From Dichloromethanomonas sp964477085 (GTDB lineage Bacteria; Bacillota; Desulfitobacteriia; Desulfitobacteriales; Syntrophobotulaceae), in the NCBI GenBank assembly GCA_964477085.1, contig CAYZDF010000001.1, positions 62,001 to 126,000 on the forward strand: a stretch of 64,000 nucleotides of DNA, written 5' to 3'. The notes beneath the pieces are model-generated. The model did no database searches. It was given only the letters and a program-made list of their open reading frames with translations, and was not told the DNA's origin. The number at the start of each line of letters is the position of its first letter. Within the stretch, counting starts at the first letter, position 1. Positions 16,504-25,129 of the stretch are shown here, piece after piece. A program made the position numbers and the translations under genes.

Positions 16504-17937
16504 TCATGATTTGCTGAGAGATATCAAGATACTTGTTCCCTCTGAACCATGGCTTACGGCCCAAACTCTCCCATGATGACTTTCAACAATCTGTTTAGCA
16601 ATAGCGAGACCGAGACCGCTTCCTTTGATTTCACTTCTTGCTTTATCAGAACGATAGAACCGGTCAAAAATATAGGGCAAATCAGCTTCACCAATACCAG
16701 TACCATTATCCCGGATTTCAATAATAAGACTTGATTTCGTTTCTCTCAGAATAATACTTATTTCTCCAGGTACTTTATTCATATATTTTCTGGCATTGTC
16801 TAAGATATTGGTGATGACCCGTTTCATTCTATCCCGGTCTAAAAGAGTGTAACGTTTAGCAGGCAATAAGTTTTTACATACAATGTGAATATTTGATTCT
16901 TCATACTCAGCTTCATATTCTGCAATACAGTCATAGATATAATTTTCGATACCCGTCTTTTGAAAATCGAAAGGTATTTGTTTGACATCAAGTTTAGCAT
17001 AAAGTAATAAGTCATCAATCATCTGATCAACTTGCTGAGCCTTAATATAGATCGTTTTAAGATATTTCTCTGTTTTCTCCGGTGTACGGGTGATCCCATC
17101 AAGAATACCCTCAACATAGCCCTTGATGGTTGTAACAGGCGTTTTTAAATCATGTGAAATACTTGATACCAACATTTTGCGATTATCTTCATACTTTAGT
17201 TGGGTATTGATGGATTCTTTTAGTTTAATCCGCATGACTTCGAGGTCACGACACAACGCTTGAATCTCACGATCCCCTTCCTCGGCAATCTGAAAATTAA
17301 GATTGCCTTTAGAGATTTCTGCTGCAGCCTTTTGAAGATTATGGAGAGGAGTAACAAGTGTTCGCGAAAACTGATACGATACAAAAATGGTCGTAAGCAT
17401 AAAGGAAATAATAAAAGTCACAGCAAGCAAAGCAAGAAAGGAACCTAAATTTGCTTCTGTATGCTGAAAAGGAGCGAGTAAAACGATAGAAGCAGGAGCA
17501 CCATCGTTTAACTGAAATTGGATAAGTTCAACAGAATAGGATAGTTTCCCGATTTTTATGGGCTCCTTTCCTCTTTGATTTTTACCAATCTCCAGATACT
17601 TAGCTACATCGATTTTACTGAAATTACGAGAAGTATACAGGATTCGGTCATCATTTAGAATAATAAGTTCTCCATTAATGGAAGACAGCTTTTCTTGTAA
17701 ATGCTGTTGGAAACTAAGATCTTCAATAATGTCAGGATTCTGATTCAAAAAGCTTTTTTGGTTACCGATAAGCTCAAATTTGATCTCAGAAATTCGTTGG
17801 AAGTTTTGAAAAGACAATTGAGAATCAAACATTTTACCGAAAATAAAAATATAAGCCAAAGCGACAACCACAGTGAGAAGCAATGGAATAATCACTGCGA
17901 TAGCGTTGGCTGCAATTAAGCGTTTCGTCAGGTTCAT
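16504..17937 (-). CDS. Sensor histidine kinase (HAMP, HisKA, HATPase)
   Basis: 477 residues. Membrane helix about 10-34, extracytoplasmic sensor of about 130 residues, second helix about 166-189, HAMP 190-243, dimerisation domain with phospho-acceptor H262 in SISHDLKTPVTT, N box NILDNARKY and G boxes DNGTGIG and GSGLGLAIAKQIVESHHG. The sensor has no recognisable ligand motif. It lies 8 bp after the ABC permease. The order (ABC transporter, kinase, regulator) suggests that the system controls or monitors this transporter. Confidence 0.94.
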   Translation of the reverse strand: MNLTKRLIAANAIAVIIPLLLTVVVALAYIFIFGKMFDSQLSFQNFQRISEIKFELIGNQKSFLNQNPDIIEDLSFQQHLQEKLSSINGELIILNDDRILYTSRNFSKIDVAKYLEIGKNQRGKEPIKIGKLSYSVELIQFQLNDGAPASIVLLAPFQHTEANLGSFLALLAVTFIISFMLTTIFVSYQFSRTLVTPLHNLQKAAAEISKGNLNFQIAEEGDREIQALCRDLEVMRIKLKESINTQLKYEDNRKMLVSSISHDLKTPVTTIKGYVEGILDGITRTPEKTEKYLKTIYIKAQQVDQMIDDLLLYAKLDVKQIPFDFQKTGIENYIYDCIAEYEAEYEESNIHIVCKNLLPAKRYTLLDRDRMKRVITNILDNARKYMNKVPGEISIILRETKSSLIIEIRDNGTGIGEADLPYIFDRFYRSDKARSEIKGSGLGLAIAKQIVESHHGRVWAVSHGSEGTSILISLSKS

Positions 17938-17945
17938 CTCGTCAC

Positions 17946-18698
17946 CTAGAACTCTTTTTTATCAAAAAAGTAATACCCAGCTGTAAAGAACATTATAGCA
18001 TATCCCAGCATAATGAATAGCTGACGGATAATCTTACTCAGGGGAAATGAGCTTGCCAGCCATAGATTATACCAGTCGAGTTGACTTGTGATCAGTAAAC
18101 TGGCGTAAGAAGAGAAAAATACGCCAACTGCTTTTAAAGCAAGAAAAATGAGGATGGAGGCGAAAAACACGGAAGTGCCTGATTTCAGAATGTTGGATAG
18201 AAGAGCTATCCCTAAGGACAGAACAAATAAAGGAAGTACGCTTACTAAGTAAGCCATTATCATTTTGGCAAAATAACCTGAACTAGCCGAATTAGCGTTG
18301 AATATTAAACCAGTTAGTGTTGAAAGCACAATTAATAAAACAAGATTGGCTAAAATAAATAAGGTAATGGCACTAATTTTAGCGGTAAATATTTTAATAC
18401 GACTGACAGGACGGGTTAATGTCACACGCATCAGGTTATGTGAGAATTCTCCCGAGAAGCAGTCAATGGTAATTAAGGCGGTAAAAAGAGGCAGAACGGT
18501 ATTAACGACAACGGATAAGACCAGAATTGGGAACTCTCCGCTCCCCACGCCTCTGATACCAAAACCACTGCGAACACCGATGATCAGTATTTGTCCAATT
18601 ACTATAACTAAGATGGAGATAATCAAGGCCACCAGGGCTTTTTTCTTTTTGTAGAGCTTCTCAAGTTCATTAACGAGTGCTGCTTGGAATACGGCCAT
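17946..18698 (-). CDS. ABC transporter permease (ABC-2 type)
   Basis: About 250 residues with six predicted helices (e.g. ALIISILVIVIGQILIIGV near the N-terminus and MLGYAIMFFTAGYYFF at the C-terminus), the pattern of ABC-2/ABC-5 type permeases. TRPVSRIKIFTAKI follows the second helix, as in lantibiotic-immunity or bacitracin-type exporters. The start at ATG 18698 (MAVFQAALVNELEKLYKKKK) is chosen because GAGGTGG lies 6 nt upstream. It overlaps the ATPase gene by 29 bp. Substrate unknown. Confidence 0.9.
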   Translation of the reverse strand: MAVFQAALVNELEKLYKKKKALVALIISILVIVIGQILIIGVRSGFGIRGVGSGEFPILVLSVVVNTVLPLFTALITIDCFSGEFSHNLMRVTLTRPVSRIKIFTAKISAITLFILANLVLLIVLSTLTGLIFNANSASSGYFAKMIMAYLVSVLPLFVLSLGIALLSNILKSGTSVFFASILIFLALKAVGVFFSSYASLLITSQLDWYNLWLASSFPLSKIIRQLFIMLGYAIMFFTAGYYFFDKKEF

Positions 18699-19413
18699 TT
18701 CTTTCCACCTCACTGACAAAGTAGTTTTCGAGTGTTGCATAGTTATTCAGAATATTCGGGGTTGTATCGACATTAAGCATTATTCCGTTATAAATGACCC
18801 CGATGCGTGTACACGTCAACTCCACATCATGGATGAGATGGCTGGAGATAAAGAAAGTTGTCTTTTCCGTTTGGGCAAGATAGATTATTAATTTACGGAT
18901 CTCAATCATCCCTTCCACATCCAGGCCATTTAATGGTTCGTCCAGGATCAAAACTTTTGGTTTGGAAAGAATAGCGGAAGCCAGTCCCAAACGCTGCTTC
19001 ATGCCCAAGGAGAATTTACGGGGTTTTTCGTTTTTATATTTTGACATACCTGTAAGTTCCAAGACTTCTTCAATACGCTTAGCATCAACATTATCATAAT
19101 AACGAGATAGCTGTTTTAGATTTTCAAAAGCACTTAGATAAGGATAACTCTCAGCAATCTCAATAAGACAACCCACTTCAGCCATTGCTTTTTCGTAGTG
19201 GTCAATGATGCTGTTGCCAAAGATCTTAACATCTCCCCGGTCGGATTGAATAAGACCTGTCATCACTTTCATTGCGGTTGTTTTACCGGCGCCATTAGGC
19301 CCAAGAAAACCAAAAATGTCCCCTTCGAAAATATCCAGGTTGATATCGCTAATGCCCCTGCCGTTAGGATAAACCTTAGTAAGGCTTGAGATTTCTATCA
19401 CTTTTTTCATCAA
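18670..19413 (-). CDS. ABC transporter ATP-binding protein
   Basis: 247 residues, a single nucleotide-binding domain: Walker A GPNGAGKTTA (38-47), signature FSLGMKQRLGLA, Walker B KVLILDEPLNGLD and the switch histidine in FFISSHLIHDVE. The family (CcmA/BcrA type) usually drives export or resistance to antimicrobial peptides. It overlaps the permease and follows the exported-protein gene after an 88-bp gap holding a stem-loop. Confidence 0.93.
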   Translation of the reverse strand: MMKKVIEISSLTKVYPNGRGISDINLDIFEGDIFGFLGPNGAGKTTAMKVMTGLIQSDRGDVKIFGNSIIDHYEKAMAEVGCLIEIAESYPYLSAFENLKQLSRYYDNVDAKRIEEVLELTGMSKYKNEKPRKFSLGMKQRLGLASAILSKPKVLILDEPLNGLDVEGMIEIRKLIIYLAQTEKTTFFISSHLIHDVELTCTRIGVIYNGIMLNVDTTPNILNNYATLENYFVSEVERNGRIPSSTR

Positions 19414-19432
19414 TTCGCCTCCATCATATCAC

Positions 19433-19490
19433 GAGCCTATAGCTGCCGAACGAATCCGGCAGCTACAGGTTTGTTCATCAGAGCCTATAG
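19433..19490. repeat. Intercistronic stem-loop flanked by a 10-bp direct repeat
   Basis: TAGCTGCCG / CGGCAGCTA (19440-19448 and 19457-19465) forms a perfect 9-bp stem, extendable to 12 bp with one G-U pair. It is bordered by identical copies of GAGCCTATAG at 19433-19442 and 19481-19490. It lies between the exported-protein gene and the ABC ATPase in the same operon and has no T-run, so it may act as an mRNA processing or stability element. Confidence 0.6.
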
Positions 19491-19501
19491 ATTTGTAAAG
19501 T

Positions 19502-20743
19502 TTATTCTAAATCGGGGCTGAACATGGAATCAAAACCTAACTCAGAGAACGGCATATTCAGATACATATGGATCTTTGCAGTATGCTCGTCAATGTAGAG
19601 ATTTCCTCTCATCGGATTTCCTGCTTCGTTGACATACTGAAATTCTGCATTTCGAGGGTCTTTGTCGAACTTGGCATCGAAGGCAAAAGCCCGTTGGTTC
19701 ACAGTGTATTCTTCATAGCCCTCTTTGTACTCTTCATAATACTTGCCGGCGATGGACGTGCTATCAAAATGGGAGATTTGAACGAATCGTTCTCCAATTT
19801 TAACAAACTTTCCGTCCTTTTCTATCAGTATATCATTTTTGAATGTTCCGACAAATTTTTGAGGGTTAGAAACACCTGGCTGCGATGTGTAGTGTTTACC
19901 TTCTTCTTTGATGATTTTTTTACCGGTTGTATCTGGTTTAGAAACAGTGGTCGTATTGATATCAGATAATTTGAAGAGAAGTTCAACACTAAGCTCATGA
20001 ACATTACCTTGATCATCTTTGCCTGACAGCATGGAGGTAGCCAAGATGTTTTCCAGGATACCATCTGTATTGATATAAGCTGACCCCGTTACTTCTTTAA
20101 TAAAAATATCTTCAGTCAAATGGGGGATACCATCTCTTCGGCCACTGAATTCCTGTTTCATCTGTAAGGATGCGATGGCGTTAAAAAGGGAGGGTATCTG
20201 TACTTCCGATAAGGAACCAGATAGTTGTTTACTGCCATCTTCATTATCCTGAACAACAACGTGATCTTTTAAACTGCCGATTAAAGCATCGGCGATTCGC
20301 TCTACATCCGGAGCCTCCTTTTGTTTAAAAGGATTTTCAAAGTTATTGAGTTCACGTTCTTCCGCATACTCAGTGACATAATATGTATCTTCCTGGGAAC
20401 TGAAACGTATTGAGGCGGTTTTATCATTGTAATAATAAGAGTCATAATCATTACCATCAATATTATGACGATTGGAGATGTTTTCAGTTGCTCCCGTTCG
20501 GCAATCCATTTTAGTGGATTGATTGTCCGAAGTGATCACTTTGCCGTTATCTTTAACAGCAAAGGAAAAATCCATAGTGAAGCTATCAAAGTTCTCTGAG
20601 CAGTTATTGGCGGTCGCTTTAATACCGTCCTTTAATTGTTCATAACCACTTCTATTGGCAATATCAGCAAGGGCAGTAGTAGCCATTAACAGTGCGCCAA
20701 CAGTGAAACTAATAATGAGAGTTGTTTTTTTCTTCGGTTTCAT
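19502..20743 (-). CDS. Exported protein of unknown function in an ABC/two-component operon
   Basis: 413 residues. Residues 8-26 form a signal peptide or membrane anchor (LIISFTVGALLMATTALA). The rest is soluble and acidic, with many Asn, Asp, Ser and Tyr residues, no internal repeats I can see, and no cysteine lipobox. I recognise no family. It is the first gene of the operon with the ABC transporter and the two-component pair, so it may be a sensor partner or a substrate-side component of that transporter; this is inference from position. It is divergent from the double P-loop ATPase gene, 197 bp away. Confidence 0.75.
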   Translation of the reverse strand: MKPKKKTTLIISFTVGALLMATTALADIANRSGYEQLKDGIKATANNCSENFDSFTMDFSFAVKDNGKVITSDNQSTKMDCRTGATENISNRHNIDGNDYDSYYYNDKTASIRFSSQEDTYYVTEYAEERELNNFENPFKQKEAPDVERIADALIGSLKDHVVVQDNEDGSKQLSGSLSEVQIPSLFNAIASLQMKQEFSGRRDGIPHLTEDIFIKEVTGSAYINTDGILENILATSMLSGKDDQGNVHELSVELLFKLSDINTTTVSKPDTTGKKIIKEEGKHYTSQPGVSNPQKFVGTFKNDILIEKDGKFVKIGERFVQISHFDSTSIAGKYYEEYKEGYEEYTVNQRAFAFDAKFDKDPRNAEFQYVNEAGNPMRGNLYIDEHTAKIHMYLNMPFSELGFDSMFSPDLE

Positions 20744-20940
20744 TCTAACACTCCTTCTCTTATGACTTGAAAGCTTTCTATCTTATTCTAACCAATGCTT
20801 CTTGACTTTCTCTAAACAGAATATAAACAATTTATTAATTCATGCTTCAAAGAGCGTTAGCAATAGATCCAAGTACATGCACCCAAAGGCATGACCTGCA
20901 ATAAACTGGACTGTGAACATATCATTTGAGGGGTGTTTAT

Positions 20941-22065
20941 ATGAAAGGTAGTATCAAAAAGGTCTTTCCCGGAGGAAACACCTCAGAAGGTTTCTTTTCT
21001 TATTACCGTTACCTTCTGGAAAAGGGCACAAAACGCATCTTTGTGATTAAAGGTGGGCCTGGCGTAGGAAAATCTACCCTGATGAAAAAGATTGGACAAC
21101 GAATGGTGGATCTAGGCTATCAAGTTGAATTCCATCATTGTTCATCAGACAACAATTCCATAGATGGGATCGCCATACTTGATGCCGGTATTGTGATGGT
21201 AGACGGGACAGCTCCCCATATCGTTGATCCCAAATATCCTGGGGGTCTGGATGAGATAGTTAACATGGGAGAGTATTGGGATGTTGATGCTATGCAAGTG
21301 AACATGGATAATATCATTGCGTCAACCAATGAAGTCAGCCGTTTATTTGCCAGAGCTTATCGTTTTTTGAATTCTTCCAGAGCAATTGCTGAAAACATTA
21401 TGGCGATGAACATCCAAAGCATGGATTTTGCACAAGTCAATAAATTAACTGAGATCCTGGAAAGAGTAGTGCTCGATCATACATACCTACCCGAATCATA
21501 TGACAGTATTGGCAAGGAAAGACATTTATTCTCTTGTGCTTATACACCGAAAGGATTTGTGGATTTTACTGATTCCATTTTAAACGGAATGAAGAGAGTG
21601 TATTACATCGAAGGGGCAATGGGAACAGGAAAGTCAACGTTAATGGGTAAAATAGCCAGGAAGGCAGTAGAAAAAGGGCTGGATGTTGAGATCTATCATA
21701 CGCCATTGATCCCAAGCAAGATCGGGACAATCATCATTAAAAAGCTGAATATCGTTTTTACGACCAGCGAACAATATAAAGAAAACAATTATGAGAGTAT
21801 TAACCTGAATCAATATCTTGATAAAGGGCTTATGGCTGGTTACGAGGAAGATATCCGCAATGACAATGAGTTGCTTAATACCTTGATCAAGAAGGGCATT
21901 TCCTATATCCGTAAAGCTAAAGAAGAACACGATGTGCTTGAACAGTATTATGTTCCCAATATGAATTTCACCGCTGCCGGCGAGAAGTATGAAGAACTTT
22001 TAAGCCGTATCCTTGATCTGGCGGAAAGTGAAATCTCAGCAGCAGCAGCCAGACTGTATAATTAA
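20941..22065 (+). CDS. Double P-loop ATPase (PRK06851-like)
   Basis: 374 residues with two similar halves, each with its own Walker A loop: GGPGVGKST (38-46) and GAMGTGKST (225-233). Each half is preceded by a similar segment (RIFVIK and RVYYIE) and followed by a related pattern ending in H-x-x-x-x, so it arose by internal duplication. Related proteins occur in spore-forming Firmicutes and have no established function. ATG 20941 follows GAGGGGTG; the frame extends to a TTG at 20926 without a site. It is transcribed alone, ending before the EAL-GGDEF gene. Confidence 0.8.
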   Translation: MKGSIKKVFPGGNTSEGFFSYYRYLLEKGTKRIFVIKGGPGVGKSTLMKKIGQRMVDLGYQVEFHHCSSDNNSIDGIAILDAGIVMVDGTAPHIVDPKYPGGLDEIVNMGEYWDVDAMQVNMDNIIASTNEVSRLFARAYRFLNSSRAIAENIMAMNIQSMDFAQVNKLTEILERVVLDHTYLPESYDSIGKERHLFSCAYTPKGFVDFTDSILNGMKRVYYIEGAMGTGKSTLMGKIARKAVEKGLDVEIYHTPLIPSKIGTIIIKKLNIVFTTSEQYKENNYESINLNQYLDKGLMAGYEEDIRNDNELLNTLIKKGISYIRKAKEEHDVLEQYYVPNMNFTAAGEKYEELLSRILDLAESEISAAAARLYN

Positions 22066-22174
22066 AAGACCATAAGTTTAGAACATCTATAGAAGATCAA
22101 AGAGCTGCCCTCGAAGTATGCACAAAAGGGTAGCTTAACCTTTCTATATTAAAGATTAACACCTCAAAAAAAAA

Positions 22175-22217
22175 TTAAGAATAATTTAACCAAAACTTAA
22201 CACGTTAATGTTAAGAT
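22175..22217 (+). promoter_or_regulatory. PhoP-box-like direct repeats and inverted repeat upstream of the EAL-GGDEF gene
   Basis: TTAAGA, TTAACC and TTAACA start at 22175, 22186 and 22197, exactly 11 bp apart with 5-bp spacers, the layout of PhoP/PhoB-type binding sites. The last overlaps an inverted repeat CTTAACA / TGTTAAG (22196-22202, 22209-22215) followed by ATTTTT. It could be a response-regulator operator or a weak terminator for the gene upstream. Confidence 0.45.
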
Positions 22218-22266
22218 TTTTAAGAGCGGATATTTTCTTAACCACAAATTGCAAGGAGATGTATTA

Positions 22267-24069
22267 ATGCAAGCCGCGTACATGCTTAACTACGATTTGC
22301 AAAAAGAATTTGAAATGATCTTAGCAACAAGAGCCGTAACCTCTCATTTCCAACCGATCGTACGTCTTGCAGACGGTGAAATAATTGGTTATGAAGCTTT
22401 AAGCAGAGGACCTGAAGGCTCTGCCTTGTCTTCCCCGCTGGAGTTGCAGCGGATTGCGGAGATGGAAAGTAAATTATGGGAATTAGAGCTGCTCTTTCGC
22501 AAAAAAGCCTTAGAAAAGGCTGTTAATCTTACTAAGGACAAGCTGTTGTTTATCAATGTCGATCCCAATATCATACGGGATGCAAACTTCCGCAAAGGGT
22601 TCACCCGTGAATTCCTGTTGGAATATGGGATATCCCCCAAATCGGTAGTATTTGAAATTACGGAAAGAACCGCCATCCAGGATTATACACAGTTTAAGCA
22701 AATTCTTAGACATTATACCGACCAAGGGTATATGATCGCTATCGATGATGTAGGATCAGGTTATTCCGGACTTAAAACCATCAATGAAGTGAGACCGCAT
22801 TTTATAAAAATGGATATGGATCTTATCCGTAATGTGGATAGGGATCCTTTCAAACAATCCATGGTTAAAGCTTTGGTCGATATATCTAACAATACAAGTA
22901 TCAGGCTAATAGCAGAAGGAATTGAACATCCGGAAGAATTGAAGACCCTTATCGGTCTGGGAGTTACAGCAGGTCAAGGCTATTATCTACAAAGACCCGT
23001 TCCACACTTCTCCGATCTTTCTGATGGAACGCGAGCAATCATTAACCGCTATAACAAAATGGCTAATAATCTAAAGACTTATAGCAAGGATTATCACTAT
23101 ATTCTTGATTTGATTAAAACGGAAAAGTTTTTTGGTGTAAAGGAAGAATGTGCAGTTATTAACGGGCATTTTGATAGTTCGCCATGTTCAGGCGTTTGTA
23201 TTGTTGAAAATGATTATCCTGTCGGACTAGTCATGAGTAATAAACTGGATTCTCAAATGGCGAAACAGTTTGGCTACTCATTGTATTCTAAAAGACCGGT
23301 TTCGATTATCATGGACAGGAACCCTCTTATTGTTGATTACTATACACCTGTCTACCAAGTAGCCAGCCGGGCTATGGCCAGAGCCGAAGAGAATATCTAT
23401 GACGATATCATAGTAATCAAAGGGTCTCGCTATGCCGGAATTGTGCCCATGAAGAAAATTATTGAATATACCTTAAACTACGAAAAAAATTATGCACGGG
23501 AGCTTAATCCCCTCACGTCATTACCCGGAAATACCATCATTAACAGGGTGATTAAGGATACAATCTCTCATGGCGGCAGACAGTGCATTTATTATTTAGA
23601 CCTTGACAACTTCAAGGTTTACAACGATGTCTATGGTTTTGAGAATGGGGATAAAGTTATTAAGCTAACAGCTGATATTTTACAGAATTCAGTTAAGGAT
23701 CTCTTCCCTTATAACAGTTTTGTCGGACATATCGGCGGAGACGATTTTATCTTTATCGTAGAAAGCAATCCTGATAATTATCCGCTTATCTGTCAAGAAG
23801 TTATCGCTAGTTTTGATAAAGAAGTACGGGCCTATTTTTCTGAGGAACATAAGCAACTGGGTTATATGGAAGCTGAAGATAGACAGGGTCATAGACAACA
23901 TTTTGGTCTGACATCTGTATCCATCGTCGGTGTTTATGGAGAGTTGTATAAGTTCAGCACACCCGAGATTCTGGCTCAACATATGACCAAATTGAAAAAA
24001 GAAACGAAAAAGGTTAATTGCAGTTATTACATTATTAGAAATGTTGATTCTATACTTTATGGGCAGTAA
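22267..24069 (+). CDS. EAL - CBS-like - GGDEF domain protein (cyclic di-GMP signalling)
   Basis: 600 residues from ATG 22267 (AAGGAG 8 nt upstream; a TTG at 22249 is less likely). The EAL phosphodiesterase domain (about 20-255) retains YEALSR, FINVDPN, FEITER, IDDVGSGYSG and IAEGIE, so it is probably active. A middle region (about 265-395) resembles paired CBS modules. The GGDEF domain (about 400-595) has GGDDF (490-494) in place of GGDEF or GGEEF, a change whose effect on cyclase activity I cannot predict. There is no membrane segment, so it is cytoplasmic. The protein probably degrades c-di-GMP under control of the middle domain. Confidence 0.92.
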   Translation: MQAAYMLNYDLQKEFEMILATRAVTSHFQPIVRLADGEIIGYEALSRGPEGSALSSPLELQRIAEMESKLWELELLFRKKALEKAVNLTKDKLLFINVDPNIIRDANFRKGFTREFLLEYGISPKSVVFEITERTAIQDYTQFKQILRHYTDQGYMIAIDDVGSGYSGLKTINEVRPHFIKMDMDLIRNVDRDPFKQSMVKALVDISNNTSIRLIAEGIEHPEELKTLIGLGVTAGQGYYLQRPVPHFSDLSDGTRAIINRYNKMANNLKTYSKDYHYILDLIKTEKFFGVKEECAVINGHFDSSPCSGVCIVENDYPVGLVMSNKLDSQMAKQFGYSLYSKRPVSIIMDRNPLIVDYYTPVYQVASRAMARAEENIYDDIIVIKGSRYAGIVPMKKIIEYTLNYEKNYARELNPLTSLPGNTIINRVIKDTISHGGRQCIYYLDLDNFKVYNDVYGFENGDKVIKLTADILQNSVKDLFPYNSFVGHIGGDDFIFIVESNPDNYPLICQEVIASFDKEVRAYFSEEHKQLGYMEAEDRQGHRQHFGLTSVSIVGVYGELYKFSTPEILAQHMTKLKKETKKVNCSYYIIRNVDSILYGQ

Positions 24070-24143
24070 CAATTAAATTGATACTGTAATGCTATTCCAC
24101 TCAGGCCACATCCCAAGAAATTAAGACGTTGAGGAGAAATATT

Positions 24144-24288
24144 ATGAGTAAGTGCATTTAACACGCAGAAGGAATTGGTTAATCATATTTGCAGAACGAA
24201 TACAAAAAAACCGATTGAGAAGCTTGTTGGTACAAGTTTTTTTTATTCAGTTATAAAAAGGGAAAATATTAGCAATGATAGAATATGA
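24144..24288 (+). pseudogene. Possible frameshifted small gene
   Basis: A GAGGAG ribosome site is followed 7 nt later by ATG 24144, but this frame stops after five codons. Removing the single A at 24150 would join it to a 45-codon open frame (SAFNTQKELVNHICRTNTKK and onward to a TGA at 24288). The junction lies in a short, A-rich sequence. I recognise no family. It may be a disrupted small protein, a sequencing error or coincidence. Confidence 0.3.
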
Positions 24289-24343
24289 CAATATCAAAAA
24301 TGTGGAACAGACACAACTGACATATCTTTAATGAGGTGGATTT

Positions 24344-25129
24344 ATGGAAAAGGATGTCTACATGTCCATATCACGAAAATCGCGGGCTCTTCTCAATCGG
24401 CAGGAAGGGCTGGATGTAGACTTTAAGATGACCATCAAAGCTGTGGAAGCAACTGACCTTGTGGCGTTTGCTAACTCGGAAAAAGGCGGTACTATTCTGG
24501 TCGGTGTCGGTGAAGCTGAAGATGAGAACAGTATGCAAAAGGGAAAAATAATAGGTTGTCTTGTCGGAGATAAGGAGAGGCTTTTTGTATTAAGTAAAGC
24601 GGAAAGCTGTGTTCCACCGGTAGAAGTTAATCTGATTATTGAGAATTATGCCCGTAAACCTTTTTATCGGATTGAAATCCCTTCAGGAAAAGAAAAACCA
24701 TATTGTACTGCCGGAGGCACGTATAAGATCAGAGGCGATGGGCGTACCAATACCTTACTTCCAGGACGGTTACTCTCATTATTTATTGAGAAACAAAGTG
24801 AGATTTTTTTTAATCGTTTTCGAGAGGCAACCAAAGAGTTAGGAAAAAGTATGTTAAGTTCTAATTCAGAACTGCAAGAAGAACTTCACGGTTTGCTGAT
24901 TAAGATTTTGAATATGGAGTGCCTGGTAGAGAATCGTTTAGGTAATATTCAGGAAGGTATAGAATACGCCGAATCCATATCCAATGAAACCGTTTGCAAC
25001 TTCGATTCTTTATTTGTAGGTGTCAATAAGCTTAAAGACCGGATGAAAAAGCTGGAAAAGGGTATAGACAAAATTGATAAAAAGATAGATATTTTTATTG
25101 AACAAGCCCGCTATGAAAACGGTGAATAA
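24344..25129 (+). CDS. AlbA_2 (Schlafen-type) DNA-binding domain protein
   Basis: 261 residues. The N-terminal 130 or so residues match AlbA_2 domains: VDFKMTIKAVEATDLVAFANS, GGTILVGVGEAED, EIPSGKEKPYC and YKIRGDG. The C-terminus (about 225-261) is a short Lys/Asp/Ile-rich coiled coil (KLKDRMKKLEKGIDKIDKK). Members are poorly characterised; some act as nucleic-acid-binding regulators. ATG 24344 has GAGGTGG 5 nt upstream. It is transcribed alone, and nothing around it suggests a partner. Confidence 0.85.
   Translation: MEKDVYMSISRKSRALLNRQEGLDVDFKMTIKAVEATDLVAFANSEKGGTILVGVGEAEDENSMQKGKIIGCLVGDKERLFVLSKAESCVPPVEVNLIIENYARKPFYRIEIPSGKEKPYCTAGGTYKIRGDGRTNTLLPGRLLSLFIEKQSEIFFNRFREATKELGKSMLSSNSELQEELHGLLIKILNMECLVENRLGNIQEGIEYAESISNETVCNFDSLFVGVNKLKDRMKKLEKGIDKIDKKIDIFIEQARYENGE

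Noticed and set aside
20768..20779. GAAAGCTTTC palindrome upstream of the exported-protein gene
   Set aside because: Too short to be meaningful alone, and no promoter is recognisable around it.
22097..22135. AGCTGCCCT / AGGGTAGCT hairpin after the double P-loop gene as a terminator
   Set aside because: Long loop and no T-run; too weak to list as a terminator.
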